A DNA stretch of 64,000 nucleotides from positions 32,295,670 through 32,359,669 of the forward strand of contig OZ025248.1 in the NCBI GenBank assembly GCA_964019135.1, given 5' to 3'. Of the stretch, positions 28,079-40,900 are shown in pieces. Position 1 is the first letter of the stretch, and the number at the start of each line of letters is the position of its first letter. Both the position numbers and the translations under genes were made by a program. A model generated the notes under the pieces. It did not search any database, was not told where the DNA came from, and saw only the letters and a program-made list of their open reading frames with translations. Source of the stretch: Arenicola marina (taxonomy: Eukaryota; Annelida; Polychaeta; Arenicolidae).

Positions 28079-29640
28079 ACACGCAGTTGCAACAAAACAA
28101 ACGGAGTCAAAACATGTTTACGGGGCCGTGAAGTTTGCTGCGTCGGAGGGGGGAGTTGGGGAGGGGGCGGATCTATATTATCGCAAGTGGTCTGAAAAAA
28201 ATGTGGAAGTGGTATCTCCGTCCCAAAATTCGGACGATACTGTGAGTGCGCGCTTCCCACTTCTTCACTTCCAACTTTTGCGTTTCCGAGTGTCAACTGT
28301 TTGAGAATCGCGATGAGTAGAGGTGACAACTGGCGGCCTCTCGCAGACTGATAAAACACGAACTTCTGTCCTATCTCCAAGGATATTAGTACTAATATCT
28401 TTGCTATCTCTGAAAGCGCCTCCGGAGCAAGGCAGAACGAACGGATGTATGTGCGTGACTGTTGGATCGGCGGGTTATTCGGTGCAGACGGGTGTATGCC
28501 TTAAGTAGATCAGTTCGGGCTACATCTTACGTACCGCTGTATACAGAATCATGTAGCAGACTGACAGACTTATCACTCGGTCTTATTTACATGGGGAAGG
28601 AGTGTCGTTCAGCGATGGTAACCATGGTATCCCCGTCACATATATTACTGCTATCACCAAACACACAGTGGCGGCAGTCTATAGCGTCTATATAGCGGTC
28701 ACGCATGAGTGACTAACATTACGTTGGCGGATGTGGTACCCAATCCGATTGGCCGACAGGGGACCAACCAAGCAGGGGTCCCGGGTACGGGTGGGAGGGA
28801 GCAAGAGGGGAGTAGGCTGGGATGGGGTGGGGAGGGGAGGGTGATCCTGACACAGTTCAAGCTTTTAAGTGGGCCCCTGTATCCCCTGAGTCAGTGCTAG
28901 TGCGCGTCAGCATGTTGACTCAGGGTCTGACTTCCCTGGCGGCATGGTGTACGTGCACGTTGCGGTCAATGACGCTTTATACCAACGATAATACATGATA
29001 ACGCCAAGTTCCTTTCTTCGCCGACATCCTCCACACGACCAAATAGTTCGCATATATATGTACATCTAGAGCCAAAGCGCGATCGTTAAAAAAATCACAT
29101 TGTGGCTGCCATTAAGGTCAGTTAAGGCTAATTACAATGGATATTGAAATAAATTGCCTAATGATCCATCCAAATTGACAGGGGGGGGGGGGGGGGAGGG
29201 GGAGGGCAGAAGGGATGAAAGGTGGTAATAAATACACGTAATCCAAGTCAAGGCGTATCAGTTTCACCACGGTTGAAGCGTTCCCGCCAATACGTTTCGG
29301 CCGGTCGTCTGCCCTCGGTGAGAGAAAGGTCTTTATGCGGGTCTATCCTTCTATTGGCGAATGCGAACATACGCGTATATCTCCCGGGGCCGGGTTGACT
29401 TCGATTGGTAGTCACATTATAGTCTAGTTTAACCATAAACAGCTGGGATTGATGTGCCGATACGAACCCGACTTGTATGTACATCTGTGGATTCGCGGGA
29501 TCTCGATGGCGGGCTGGCAATGTCGGAGGGGTGGGGCGTGGCCGTGGGGAGGGGGGGGGGTGTATGAGGCAGGAGCAGGTGGGAAGGAGCAGCGGTACCC
29601 GGGTTGTGGCAGATGGGGCTGGGACGGACAACAAGCCTTC
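28079..29640. other. Intergenic sequence with no gene seen
   Basis: Includes a 15-base G run near 29181 and purine-rich patches at 28790-28850 and 29520-29590. No conserved coding segment. Confidence 0.45.
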
Positions 29641-30640
29641 GTAATGAATTGACGAGTTTTGCCAGCTTGTTGGCCCGACCGACCGATCCGACCCGGCGAC
29701 TGCGACGAAACTGTTGGCTCGCTTTTCCAGCCATGTAATCCAGCCAGCTAGACTGCTTGGCTCGGCTCACTTTTAGTGGCAGCCCGACCCCGGCCCGATC
29801 GGCCAGCCTACCGGTGCGGTCGGCCCAGCGGGCTGGCGGGCCGGTGGAGGGTCCCATCCTTATCCCGCACTGCACACACACGCACAACACAGCATGACAT
29901 AGATGGCAATGTTTAAACGCTCGGCGCGCCCGCCCCCGCTACCCCCGCCCCCTAGCTCCCACCACCCGCACCCCCAGGCGCCTGCAGCCGGTAATGAAGG
30001 GACCTGTGTTTATTTATAAGACCTCGCACGCCTCAACCACCCACCCTCCTGACTCACTCAACCCGTCCCACCCCACCCCACCCCACCCTCCTTTCCTTCC
30101 GACCAGCCAGCCTGTCAGTCCTTTTCCGTTCATTTTCTCCTATGAGCCCCCCAGTGTCTCCGCCACACACCATGGTTGAACACGGACTTCGGACTACCGA
30201 CAGCGGCACCCCGGGAAATTTGCAACGCCGCTGAGAAATAGGCGTCAGGGGTGGGGTGGCTGACGCTTCCGTCGGTCGGTGGTCGTGTCCGTCCGTGTCC
30301 GTAACGGTCCCTCTACCCCGATGTCACCGCCACCCACCAGACTGTCCAGCTGCCGTGTAGCAGGCAGGTAGGTAGGTAGGTAGGTCTGTTGCAGTCACAG
30401 ATCTCGCCGTGACGCTGCGAAGTTGACGCCACACCAGTCGAGCGGAGACAGATAGTAATGTACATGTAGTTTGGCCCGGGGCTAGCTAGCTTTGCATACA
30501 TGCCTTCTGTTTGGCCTTCAGTCAGTCAGCAGTCGGTCGGCCAACCGGGAGTCGGGACAGAATCGGAGTCAGCGTCGTATAGACCATATTTGTGAAGTGA
30601 CCTGTAGGGCCTCGTAGCTATAACGTTAGTTTTATCTGTG
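29640..30640 (+). promoter_or_regulatory. GC/CpG-rich zone upstream of the Shisa-like gene
   Basis: About 1 kb rich in CCGACC, CGGCC and CGGTCGG motifs, with CCCCA tandem repeats (30060-30090) and a GGTA tetranucleotide run (30366-30386). It sits 1.2-2.2 kb before the start codon at 31873 and could hold the promoter. No TATA box or start site can be fixed by eye. Confidence 0.35.
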
Positions 30641-31872
30641 GATAGTCGGCGTCGGTCCTCCAGTATCAGAATAGTGGTAGCGGCCATATAGCTCAACCGC
30701 CTGCTGAGCTTTAGACACCTGCCACCACCACTGCAACCAGGCCACCAACAGTAGACCCGTGAACTACACCGCCTTCGTTTTGTATTATCTGATTATATAC
30801 TCATATAGATGTCCTATAGATAGCTAGCTCCGTGACCATTTGAAACCGGGCTCACGGTGTATATATGCAGGCTGGTTCGACTTAGCATGTACCAGGGCTA
30901 GGTTCGAATGTGCTATCTGTATCGGCTTACTGCATACATGGATATTGCACAACGGATGGGTCGGATTTTAACATAGGCCTCTGCATGTATAACCTATATG
31001 GCTAAGCGTCGTTGGTATAGGCAGTTCATACACATGTCACCTGTGAAAAATTGATTGCCCGGTAGTCATGCATGCATAGATAGATCAGATCTGCAGTGGT
31101 GAGATTCACTCCCGGTAATACGGTCTGGACAACCACTGTCTTACATTGACTGCACATATATATAGATATATATATATCCATTGTTTATAGATAATGATCT
31201 CGGGACGCCGTCTGCCGGTCGCCAGCCGCACTAGACCCAGTGGTCGATCTGTCCGTCTGTCCAGATCTGTCAGTGGAAGCTCGAAAGGCTATTCTACACA
31301 CAAGCGCCCAGGCGTGTAATTAATGAATGCTCTAATCAAACTTCTGTCACTCCACCACGATAGGAGATTGAAAGCGGATGGTGATAGCCGCGGGGGCGAT
31401 GGACAGACACTAACTGAGGGATGTTATAGGATATAGCCAGGTCAAGGGGTCGCACATCCGGATTTTAACGCATGTCTGGACGACTTCCGATCTGGATCGA
31501 CGGACTCATCAGAACGGCATTTATATCCGGATCCCGATAGATAGTGGCAGGATTTGTCGCCGCGTAGTCAAAGATGATCCTGTTAGGGATAACAACACCC
31601 AACCAACGAGCATAGTCGCAGTTGACTGTTGTCGCTGGAAGGATTCCGAAGTCACCAACTACAATCCTGTTTTTGATCCTGACGTCACTGGCTGACTGGA
31701 TACGGACTTCGTCCCCTCTACGTGCTGAAGGATTAAAGGGCAAACAAAAAAACAGCATTCCCCAGCGTTCCCTCGCTCCCTCTCTTCATTCCATCTGGAT
31801 CAGAACTCGGTGAAATGACCCTGGATCGGCGGGCGTCCTGACTGACCTGGATCTGACTGCGTGACGAGCGTC

Positions 31873-31936
31873 ATGGGCCCCCGACTCCCAGTCGCCGTCT
31901 GGATCATCTGGATTATGGATGTCGTGTCCGGCACCT
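31873..31936 (+). CDS. Shisa-like gene, exon 1 (signal peptide)
   Basis: 64 nt from the ATG: basic start MGPRLP, hydrophobic [12 protein letters not shown], then SGT as a plausible cleavage region. Donor GTGAGT at 31937, phase 1. Some 70 bases before the ATG are open and could be 5' leader. No other nearby plus-strand exon offers a signal peptide. Confidence 0.6.
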
Positions 31937-34900
31937 GTGAGTACAAAAGTGTATTATATTTGCTAAAATATATTCTATCCATATCGCGTATTTATACATA
32001 TTTAATAATACTGTAGTGTAATCCTACAATGGTGATGTGAGTCTACGTATAGATGTCTTGACAGTTAGCTGGCAGTGTTTGATCCAGAATGAGAGATCAT
32101 CTCGTGGTAAAACATGTCACACGAATGCTTTAAAACGGGACAACGTGCATTTGTGCACATGGAGGCTGCATTAGGCACAGACAAATCCCGTGACAATGAA
32201 ACGGGGTTCCCTGAAACTTGCCCAGGTGCAGATGCTAACGTTCGAACCCACGACCTATTGGTATGCAGGTGAGCTTGTTTACCAATTGAGTTATGGAGAC
32301 TCCCTGGATACCATATGACGTGGTATATCACAGAACGCAGTCCTCTTGGTGGTACCTGGATCCGTCCCTGTATGTCCTACAGGCTACTGAAGCATCGCGA
32401 CACGTCGTATTTTGTTGGTTCTGCCTGGGGCTGCAAACAGTATGTCAGTCCACCAGCCAGAATGCCTACAGCCGACAGGTTAAACGGGGAGTCCGTCAGA
32501 TAAATCGCTTCATTCACAATGTGTTTTTTTTATACTGCTTACGTGCAAAAAGGTAGAACTGTGTATATTATACTAATTTTTGCTATTTCTCTGGGTCAGA
32601 ATATTTGACCCACTATCTGTCGAGACGGTGTTCGCCGGGCTGATTCAGGTGCGGGGACGCCTCATGAAGGGAGGTATCGGCTCGGGGTCTGGGGGACACG
32701 CACTGTATGTGTCAAGGGCGATCCGCCGAGATGTTTAACACAAGGGCAAGATGGGACAGGAAGTGAGGTGGCGAGATGGTCCTGCTAATGTGACTAATGT
32801 AGAATTAGACAAAGACAAAGGCACCCGTGATCGCTCAAATGTGTTTATTTATTATAAATCCATAATGACTTTACCATAGAGATCAATCGTGCAGTTGGCC
32901 ATAGGACTGCCAAAGACTAAATGTGATATATTCAATGTTGTGTATTGCATGCTATCAGCACCAGGGGCGCTGCAAGAGATTCGAATTTGTTTTGACCTTG
33001 GGGGAGGGGAACGGGGGTAGTCATTTTGTCTTTATTTTCAACGGATCGTTCTCAATAATCGGAACTTTAAAGTCCAGCTTCCGGGTTCGAACAGGAATCA
33101 ATATAACCAAAGGAACTTTCAGCACATGCATCCCACGATATCAAGCCATCAAAATATAATACCCGTTAATTCTGTTAAATATTTGCCATTATAATTCCGT
33201 CTGCGGCGTTAAGACATCAAAGAGTCAGAGGCGATCATTCGACGTTGCGTGACGTAAGTGTAACTTCCGGTTTGAAGAGCCGGTGCGCTGTACGCATCAA
33301 ACTGACAGTCATACAAATTCGCTGAAACTCAGAAAAAATCGTAGGATACAATTTCAAATATTATAAATTCAACACGGCTAACACATTCTGGTCACATCCG
33401 TTCTTAAACATATCAATTAAGCGGAGTGACGCATGAACCTGCCTATAATGAGCATAGTTAAAAAGGAAACAATAACGTGCGTCACGGCCCGAGTTGGCTT
33501 AGATCTCGTGACAACATGCGACACGTGCCAAACTGTGAGGCATGTGTTTTACACAGCGACCCAAACTGCTTCAATATTTACCATTAGTACCCTGCTATGG
33601 GTAAATGATAGGATATGACGAATTCAACTCTAGCAACGATCTCAACTTTAACGGTGTATCGTTCGCAACGATCTCGACTTTAACAATGTCTTTCGCAACG
33701 ATCTTGACTATTAACAGTGTGTCTTTCGCAACGATCTCGACTTAAACAGTATCTTTATCAGTCTGAATGTTATATGGTGAGTTGAATTCTATATATCAGT
33801 GATGCGGGATGTAGCAAGGATGGACTGAAATCTGAAAGATGGACTGTATATATTATACAAAGGCATGATTTCACCAGTCACTGCATACAGTAGTGCACAC
33901 GCACCCACACGCACATGTATTTACAATCTCATGCTACGGACAAAATCGATCTGCCTCATGCGTCAATTGTCTATCTTTCCATGCGTGTTTTTCCGCATTC
34001 AACATGCAAGCCCTACCTGTCAGTACATGCTTGGCTTTACATCACTGTAAAGTGAAACTAGACGCCAGGGACTTCCATACGCATGGACGTGCCTGGCTGC
34101 CCTCAATGAAATCGCTAGCGCAAAATCTGGCGGGCCATGAGTAACACTGTCCAATTAAGAAAATATGGGACGGCGCGACTATACATTGGATGTTTGTGTT
34201 ATATATGTACGGCGCCTCAAAAGGGAAATCACAAAGGCAAACGCATTTTTTTTTGGTTCTCGCGGTGCCCCCCTGGTCCCTCGTGTTGCCAAACAGTAAC
34301 TTAAACGGCCGTTTTTGTACACATGTCGGTTACATCCAGCCAATGATCGAGGAACTTCCTCGGAAACGATGAATGCCTTGAATGAAACATGCCCCAGATT
34401 AAAGTGATACGGTGTGAAGGAAAAAAAGAGGGTGGACGTAGGCTACGATAGTGTGTAAGGAAGAGGTGGGGCGACAGAGGGTCCACGCTGAACGTAGCGC
34501 GCAAGGCCATAGCCTACAGCGCACTTACACCTTGACAGGTTGAAAAAAAAACAAGTGCAAACCTCGTACAAGTCTTCACATGGCAACAGGTTTAATAAAT
34601 GTAGGCCATCGTGGGACGACGCAGAAAACCATTATGTGCACAAGTTGGTGTACGATGGAAAAGTATTATGCTCAAGCGGTTGTTTGGTTGGGTTATTATA
34701 GGATACAGGTAGGCCTACCTAGATGCAAAGACATCAACATGGGCGTTCCCAACTAATTGCAAAAGTGGATGGCCCGGTTGGAGAGGTAGATCTGGGGATG
34801 TATGGGTGATGGGCGGGTGGGGCGGTCAAAAGAGCTTTATTAAAGGGATTTATCTTGCGGGAGTCTTATGGCATTACCTGCTGTTCCAAGAACAAAGGTG

Positions 34901-37900
34901 CATCCCTCTGATCTGACGCCCCCCCCCCCCACCCCCCCGCCCCCGCCATGGTTGTTGAACTTTAGTAAGGCTATTCGCGACGATCTTGGTCAAAGTATAA
35001 AACAGCCATATTTCAAGTGGGCAACACCCCACTGTATTCGAAGAAAACGATCCTAATCTTACGCAAATATCGACAAATTGTGTAGTCGGGGTTCAAACAC
35101 ACACCCCGGTGTTGGTTTAAACATATTTATTTATCCTCGTTAAATAAATATGTTTAAACCAACACACACCCCGGGCTGACCATTTGCAGAGCGCAATCGA
35201 CAAGAGCCGAAGGCTACCTAGGGTTGGAGAAACCACCCCCTGGAAGTAGCTACATTATGCGTCGCGTTGGCTACGTATTGAATTGAATCGGTTTACTGTT
35301 CTCATAAAGCAGCCTACTTACATGCGCCATCTTCGTTTTTTTTACATTTTAGAATCAAGACTAAAAGTATCTCAAAATTATGATGCATTTGTTTGATATC
35401 TCTTTGAGTCTGTAAAACAACAATTTCAACATAAAACTGCACGGTGTATTTATATCGCGCGCGGACGTGATAGCGAGCCGCGGTAGAAATATAAAACCGG
35501 CCACCAACTTCTGCTCCGGCGAACAAATTTACTTCTCGCCGGATAACCCACAGGCTTTTATGATTTAAATTCAAGACAGAATGTACTTATTTGACATGGA
35601 GAAGAGGTTGGTAATACAAAAAATTACAGAATATATATCTTTAAATCAGTTACAGTTCTTCGACAAGATTATACACCATCCAAAGGGGATAATATTAAAC
35701 AAATGAACAGCAGCAGAAGCAAGGCTTATTAGCTGCAGAGCTCATACAAAATGTTACATATCTCTAACATATCAACTGGACTAGGTATCTATCATGTTGG
35801 CTTGGTCTTAATAATGTTACCTCCTGACTTCTCTCTCTGTGTTATAGGGGCTGCGATGTCACCTGTTTAACGACCGAGCTGATCAATTGGCTGGGTTGTG
35901 GGCTGGTGGTCGATTTCGTTTGCCATATGATATCGACTACTATATTATTCTGCTATGCTGTGGCTTTTACGATGGGTCCCATCGCTTACACTAGGCATGT
36001 AGTATTCGACAGATTCTCTCCGCGAAATCCATTCAGCCTAGTGTTTCGCGAAATGTTTGATATATCGGGCTGTCCCTGAATTGTAACTGTACCTGAATTG
36101 CACGATTCTAACGCGGCTCTACATATCTGGCAAGAAATAATTGTTGAGGCAAAAGCACAAGAAAACACTAGTGATTACGTCGCTGGGTATCCGCACCGAC
36201 TGCGTATAACCATAGACATAATTTCATTTATATGTATGGTATAACGCAGAACAAAGACTACAATGAAGCGATGTAATATTTATCCAGTTAAAAGAACATT
36301 TAGATCAATGCGCGTCACTCTGTTCAGATGAATAGAACCTCGATGCCTTTCCACATCAATGAAATGGACATTTAATGTCTACCCCCCCCCCCAAAAAAAA
36401 AACCGCCAAAAAGTCGAGATTTGCTGCGTCCAATATTCATGTGCGGTGAACGATTATCTGTCGATATAGAACAAGAGATCCCCAGTGTATGATGAGTCTG
36501 TCAATATGCCTTTTGTTTCTTCATCGACATGGTTTGGGTAAGCCGATTGGTTGCCTGCGCAAGGTGGGCCTAAACTGCCGATCCTTTCTCCCGCCACCTC
36601 AGTGTAGACAGCGCCCAGAGCCAGCGACCACTTTCAATGACTGCGGGCCAATCACCGTTAATACGTCACGGCCGTTATGGCCACGGTGTGGTCGATATCT
36701 GGCATACTGGATGTTAAAGTTGGCTATCAACAAGGATTCTGACTATTATGTTATCCATAAAAATGGAAGTTAACGTTGGCTATCAACAAGCTTTCGGACA
36801 AATCCATAGATCACCCATATCGAAGCATGCATGCCACCTAATCATACGTTGAAAGGTCATAAAGTCGATCTGTTCTCGTATGAACAAGTTTTAGATTTAC
36901 AAGGGACGATATCAAGCCCATTAGCGGTCTGCGCAAGCGATTAAAATTTCCATAAATGTGACTGTTTTTGTGTTGTAATAGGTAAAACATGCTGCCAGTC
37001 TCACAAATACCAGCCGCTGATGCAATTAATTTCTTATATGTTACGTATTGAGAGTTATCGACGTAAGTTCGGGGGCCATATATGGAGTTTCATACAGCGC
37101 CATTGCCGAACCATCTGGCCCCTACCTGGCGAACCTTTTAGACTGCACAGGGCCTCATGATTCCGCGACGGTAGGTGGCGACACTGGTTCATGGCGGAGA
37201 CTGCGGTGTCCCGGGATAGACACGTTTGCCACGTCACAGCTGAAACGGCGATGTTTATTAGGTTTCCGGATTTTATAGAATGAAACAAGAGTTTTCTGCA
37301 ATTTGTGATATATATGTCGCCTGGGCTTAGTTTTAGCGGGAAAAAGCTCGACATGCAACTTTAACAGTTGTTGCCACGCCAAAGCAACATTAAATCATAT
37401 TAATCTTCTGTGTTTTCACGCTTATATTATCGACCTATAACGCCCCAAAATAATTGAATGGAATACCTTTTCCACTTGTTTTCGCGCATGCCGATTTAAA
37501 TTCTGGGAAAGCGAGGAAAAGTCGACGTCAAAGGGGAAAACAAACGCATGTGCTTTTACAATGTGACTACTGATTGGCTTGAACTCAACCTAAAGCACTC
37601 ATGTGTCCATATCGGTCCCGCCCTCAAGCTACCCCTCTAGACTGGGATCCTGAGGGGTGGGGGTTTGGGGGTTGGGGGGGGGGGCGTCTGCCAGCCACCC
37701 GTTTAAGCTTTTTGCAAGATGTCGGATATTTGCGAAGTCTTGTATAGTCACAGCCGGTGCACCATCTTCAACCGGGGCTTGATGTTATTACACAGGCGTC
37801 GTCCACCCTATGTGGGGATATGAAATGTCCTCCCTGTATTCCCTTTATTGTCGTTGCGTTGCCGTACTCGTTAGGTGGCGCCACCATTGCATGTATTATT

Positions 37901-40900
37901 TGGACTGTATGCAAATGACCAAAACCTGAGACCTTTCGTAATATAAAAAAAACTATTAACTGACGGAACAAAATGTTTCCTTTTTCGAACTGTTCTTAGC
38001 AGATTTATGACGAAAGTCTCCTACTGCTTCAATGAATTCACCCATTGACGAATCCACTTCACGTTCTCTCTCTAAAACATCATAATCTCTATTGAAGTAC
38101 TGTTTACCCACATGTGGGCGATGTCAGATTTGGCAAATCCACCCTCCCGTCACATGTTTTTTGGGGTCTGGGTTTCGCGGTGTCCCCGGCCATGTGCCAA
38201 GAGACTCCTCCATATACTCCTCTCCTGCATGTACTGGCTCGCTAGGCAACGATTCATCTCCTTTGTTCACTGTATGGCAACCCTCCACCCTCCGCCCCCG
38301 CCTATTGTCTGACTGCATAGAGTCACGTTCCCCCTTTTCCTTTTGTATGACGACGTATAGATTCACCACTCCCGGTAGATGTATGTCTAGGCATAGATTC
38401 ACCATTCCCGGTAGGTGTATGTCTAGGCATAGATTCACCACTCCCGGTAGGTGTATGTCTAGGCATAGATTCACCATTCCCGGTAGGTGTATGTCTAGGC
38501 CTAGATTCACCACTCCCGGTAGGTGTATGTCTAGGCCTAGATTCACCACTCCCGGTAGGTGTATGTCTAGGCCTAGATTCACTACTCCCGGTAGATGTAT
38601 GTCCAGGCCTAGATTCACCACTCCCGGTAGGTGTATGTCTAGGCCTAGATTCACCACTCCCGGTAGGTGTATGTCTAGGCCTAGATTCACTACTCCTGGT
38701 AGGTGTATGTCTAGGCCTAGATTCACTACTCCCGGTAGGTGTATGTCTAGGCCTAGATTCGCCACTCCCGGTAGGTGTATGTCTAGGCCTAGATTAACCA
38801 CTCCCGGTAGGTGTATGTCTAGGCATAGATTCACCACTCCCGGTAGGTGTATGTCTAGGCCTAGATTCACCACTCCCGGTAGGTGTATGTCTAGGCCTAG
38901 ATTCACTACTCCCGGTAGGTGTATGTCTAGGCCTAGATTCACCATTCCCGGTAGGTGTATGTCTAGGCCTAGATTCACCACTCCCCGTAGGTGTATGTGT
39001 AGACATAGATTCACCACTCCCGGTAGGTGTATGTCTAGGCCTAGATTCACCACTCCCGGTAGGTGTATGCCTAGGCCTAGATTGACTACTTCCGGTAGGT
39101 GTATGTCTAGGCCTAGATTCACCATTCCCGGTAGGTGTATGTCTAGGCCTAGATTCACCGCTCCCGGTAGGTGTATGTGTAGACATAGATTCACCACTCC
39201 CGGTAGGTGTATGTCTAGGCATAGATTCACCACTCCCGGTAGGTGTATGTCTAGGCCTAGATTGACTACTTTCGGTAGGTGTATGTCTAGGCCTAGATTC
39301 ACCACTCCCGGTAGGTGTATGTCTAGGCCTAGATTCACCACTCCCGTTAGGTGTATGTCTAGGCCTAGATTTACTACTCCCGGTAGGTGTATGTCTAGGC
39401 CTAGATTCACCACTCCCGGTAGGTGTATGTCTAGGCCTAGATTCACTACTCCCGGTAGGTGTATGTCTAGGCATTGATTCACTACTCCCGGTAGATGTAT
39501 GTATAGGCATAGATTCACTACTCCCGGTAGATGTATGTCTAGGCATAGATTCACTACTCCTGGTAGGTGTATGTCTAGGCATAGATTCACTACTCCCGGT
39601 AGGTGTATGTCTAGGCATAGATTCACTACTCCCGGTAGGTGTATGTCTAGGCCTAGATTCACCACTCCCGGTAGGTGTATGTCTAGGCCTAGATTCACCA
39701 CTCCCGGTAGGTGTATGTCTAGGCATAGACTCACTACTCCCGGTAGGTGTATGTCTAGGCATAGATTAACCACTCCCGGTACTTGTATGTCTAGGCATAG
39801 ATTAACCACTCCCGGTACTTGTATGTCTAGGCCTAGATTCACGAGCCATGTTCAATAGCTAATGTTTTGCCAAGCGAGTGTGCGTATTGTGTGTGTTCGC
39901 GGGGTGGGGTGGGGGTTTATCTGATGTGGATATCAGTCTAGCTTCCATGTATTTTTGTCTTTTTTATTATATAAGATATACTCCCCTCCTCCCTGTAATA
40001 ATTTTAATAATAATATTGTTAATAATAATAATAATTATTATTATTATTATTATTATTGTTATTATTTTTATTATTATTATTATTACAATACTAATTAATA
40101 GCCTGCACGCCCCCTTCCCTATAAAATGGACCAAGCACTTACCGTTTGCCTGGAGGTCATTATACCACTTCCTCCTTGCGCCCGTGAGTGACTCTTTAAA
40201 GCTTTGGTGATGTACTTTTTTTCAAAAAAACTTGAAGTGAATTCGTTTGCCCACGCACATGTATGGACCCCGGGAGGATGTGTAGTGGATGTGTTTGCGC
40301 AAGCTGAACCCGGCCAGTCCCTGATCCCCTCACTTCTGAATGCTCTCCACTCCGGGCGTTGGATGGAAGAAAAACATTGCCGGTCCGGGGCTATATAGGC
40401 CTATATATGTACCTCTGGTTGGTCAGTGACAATGGCAGATCGCTGTGCAAGGGATAGGAAGGACCATCAGGTCCAGGCAAGCCCTAGTCATTTCGTTATA
40501 TAGATATAGGCGCCCCCTCCCCCTCCCCGCCTCTCCTCCCCCTCCCCCACCCCCTTCTCCCACCGACCCCCTATCCCGGTTTGTATACAAGAATGTTTTT
40601 TTCAGCGAATCTTGTTTGTTATTCAGTGAGTCACACCTCTCATTGACAAGCTCCAATGATGCCTTGAGTGTGAGAGGAATGTTAATGTGAGCCGCAATGA
40701 CAATCCAGACTTGATGTTTTGTCACAGTCGTGATAGGTCTTCATAGTGTGTTTTGCTCATTGGTGTCCTGAAGGGCCAATGGACGTGTTGAATCTTCGGA
40801 AGGAGTTGAGGGTCTGGGATGGGGGGAGGGGTGGTGCACCGATGCAGTGATCTAGTAGGACGACAGTAAACTTGGTATCAGTGTTAGTGTCGGACAAATT

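Larger units (their letters stand above)
31937..38350. other. Intron 1 of the Shisa-like gene, left part
   Basis: No gene recognised. It holds a SINE-like block (32175-32306), a roughly 32 bp tandem repeat (33630-33750), a hairpin insertion (35110-35164), an orphan open segment (35847-36080) and a partial TTAA element (37190-37366). The rest is unremarkable single-copy-looking sequence. Confidence 0.5.

Noticed and set aside
38124..39842. 572-codon minus-strand and 461-codon plus-strand open frames
   Set aside because: They are produced by a 36 bp stop-free tandem repeat. No signal peptide, family match or consistent splice sites.
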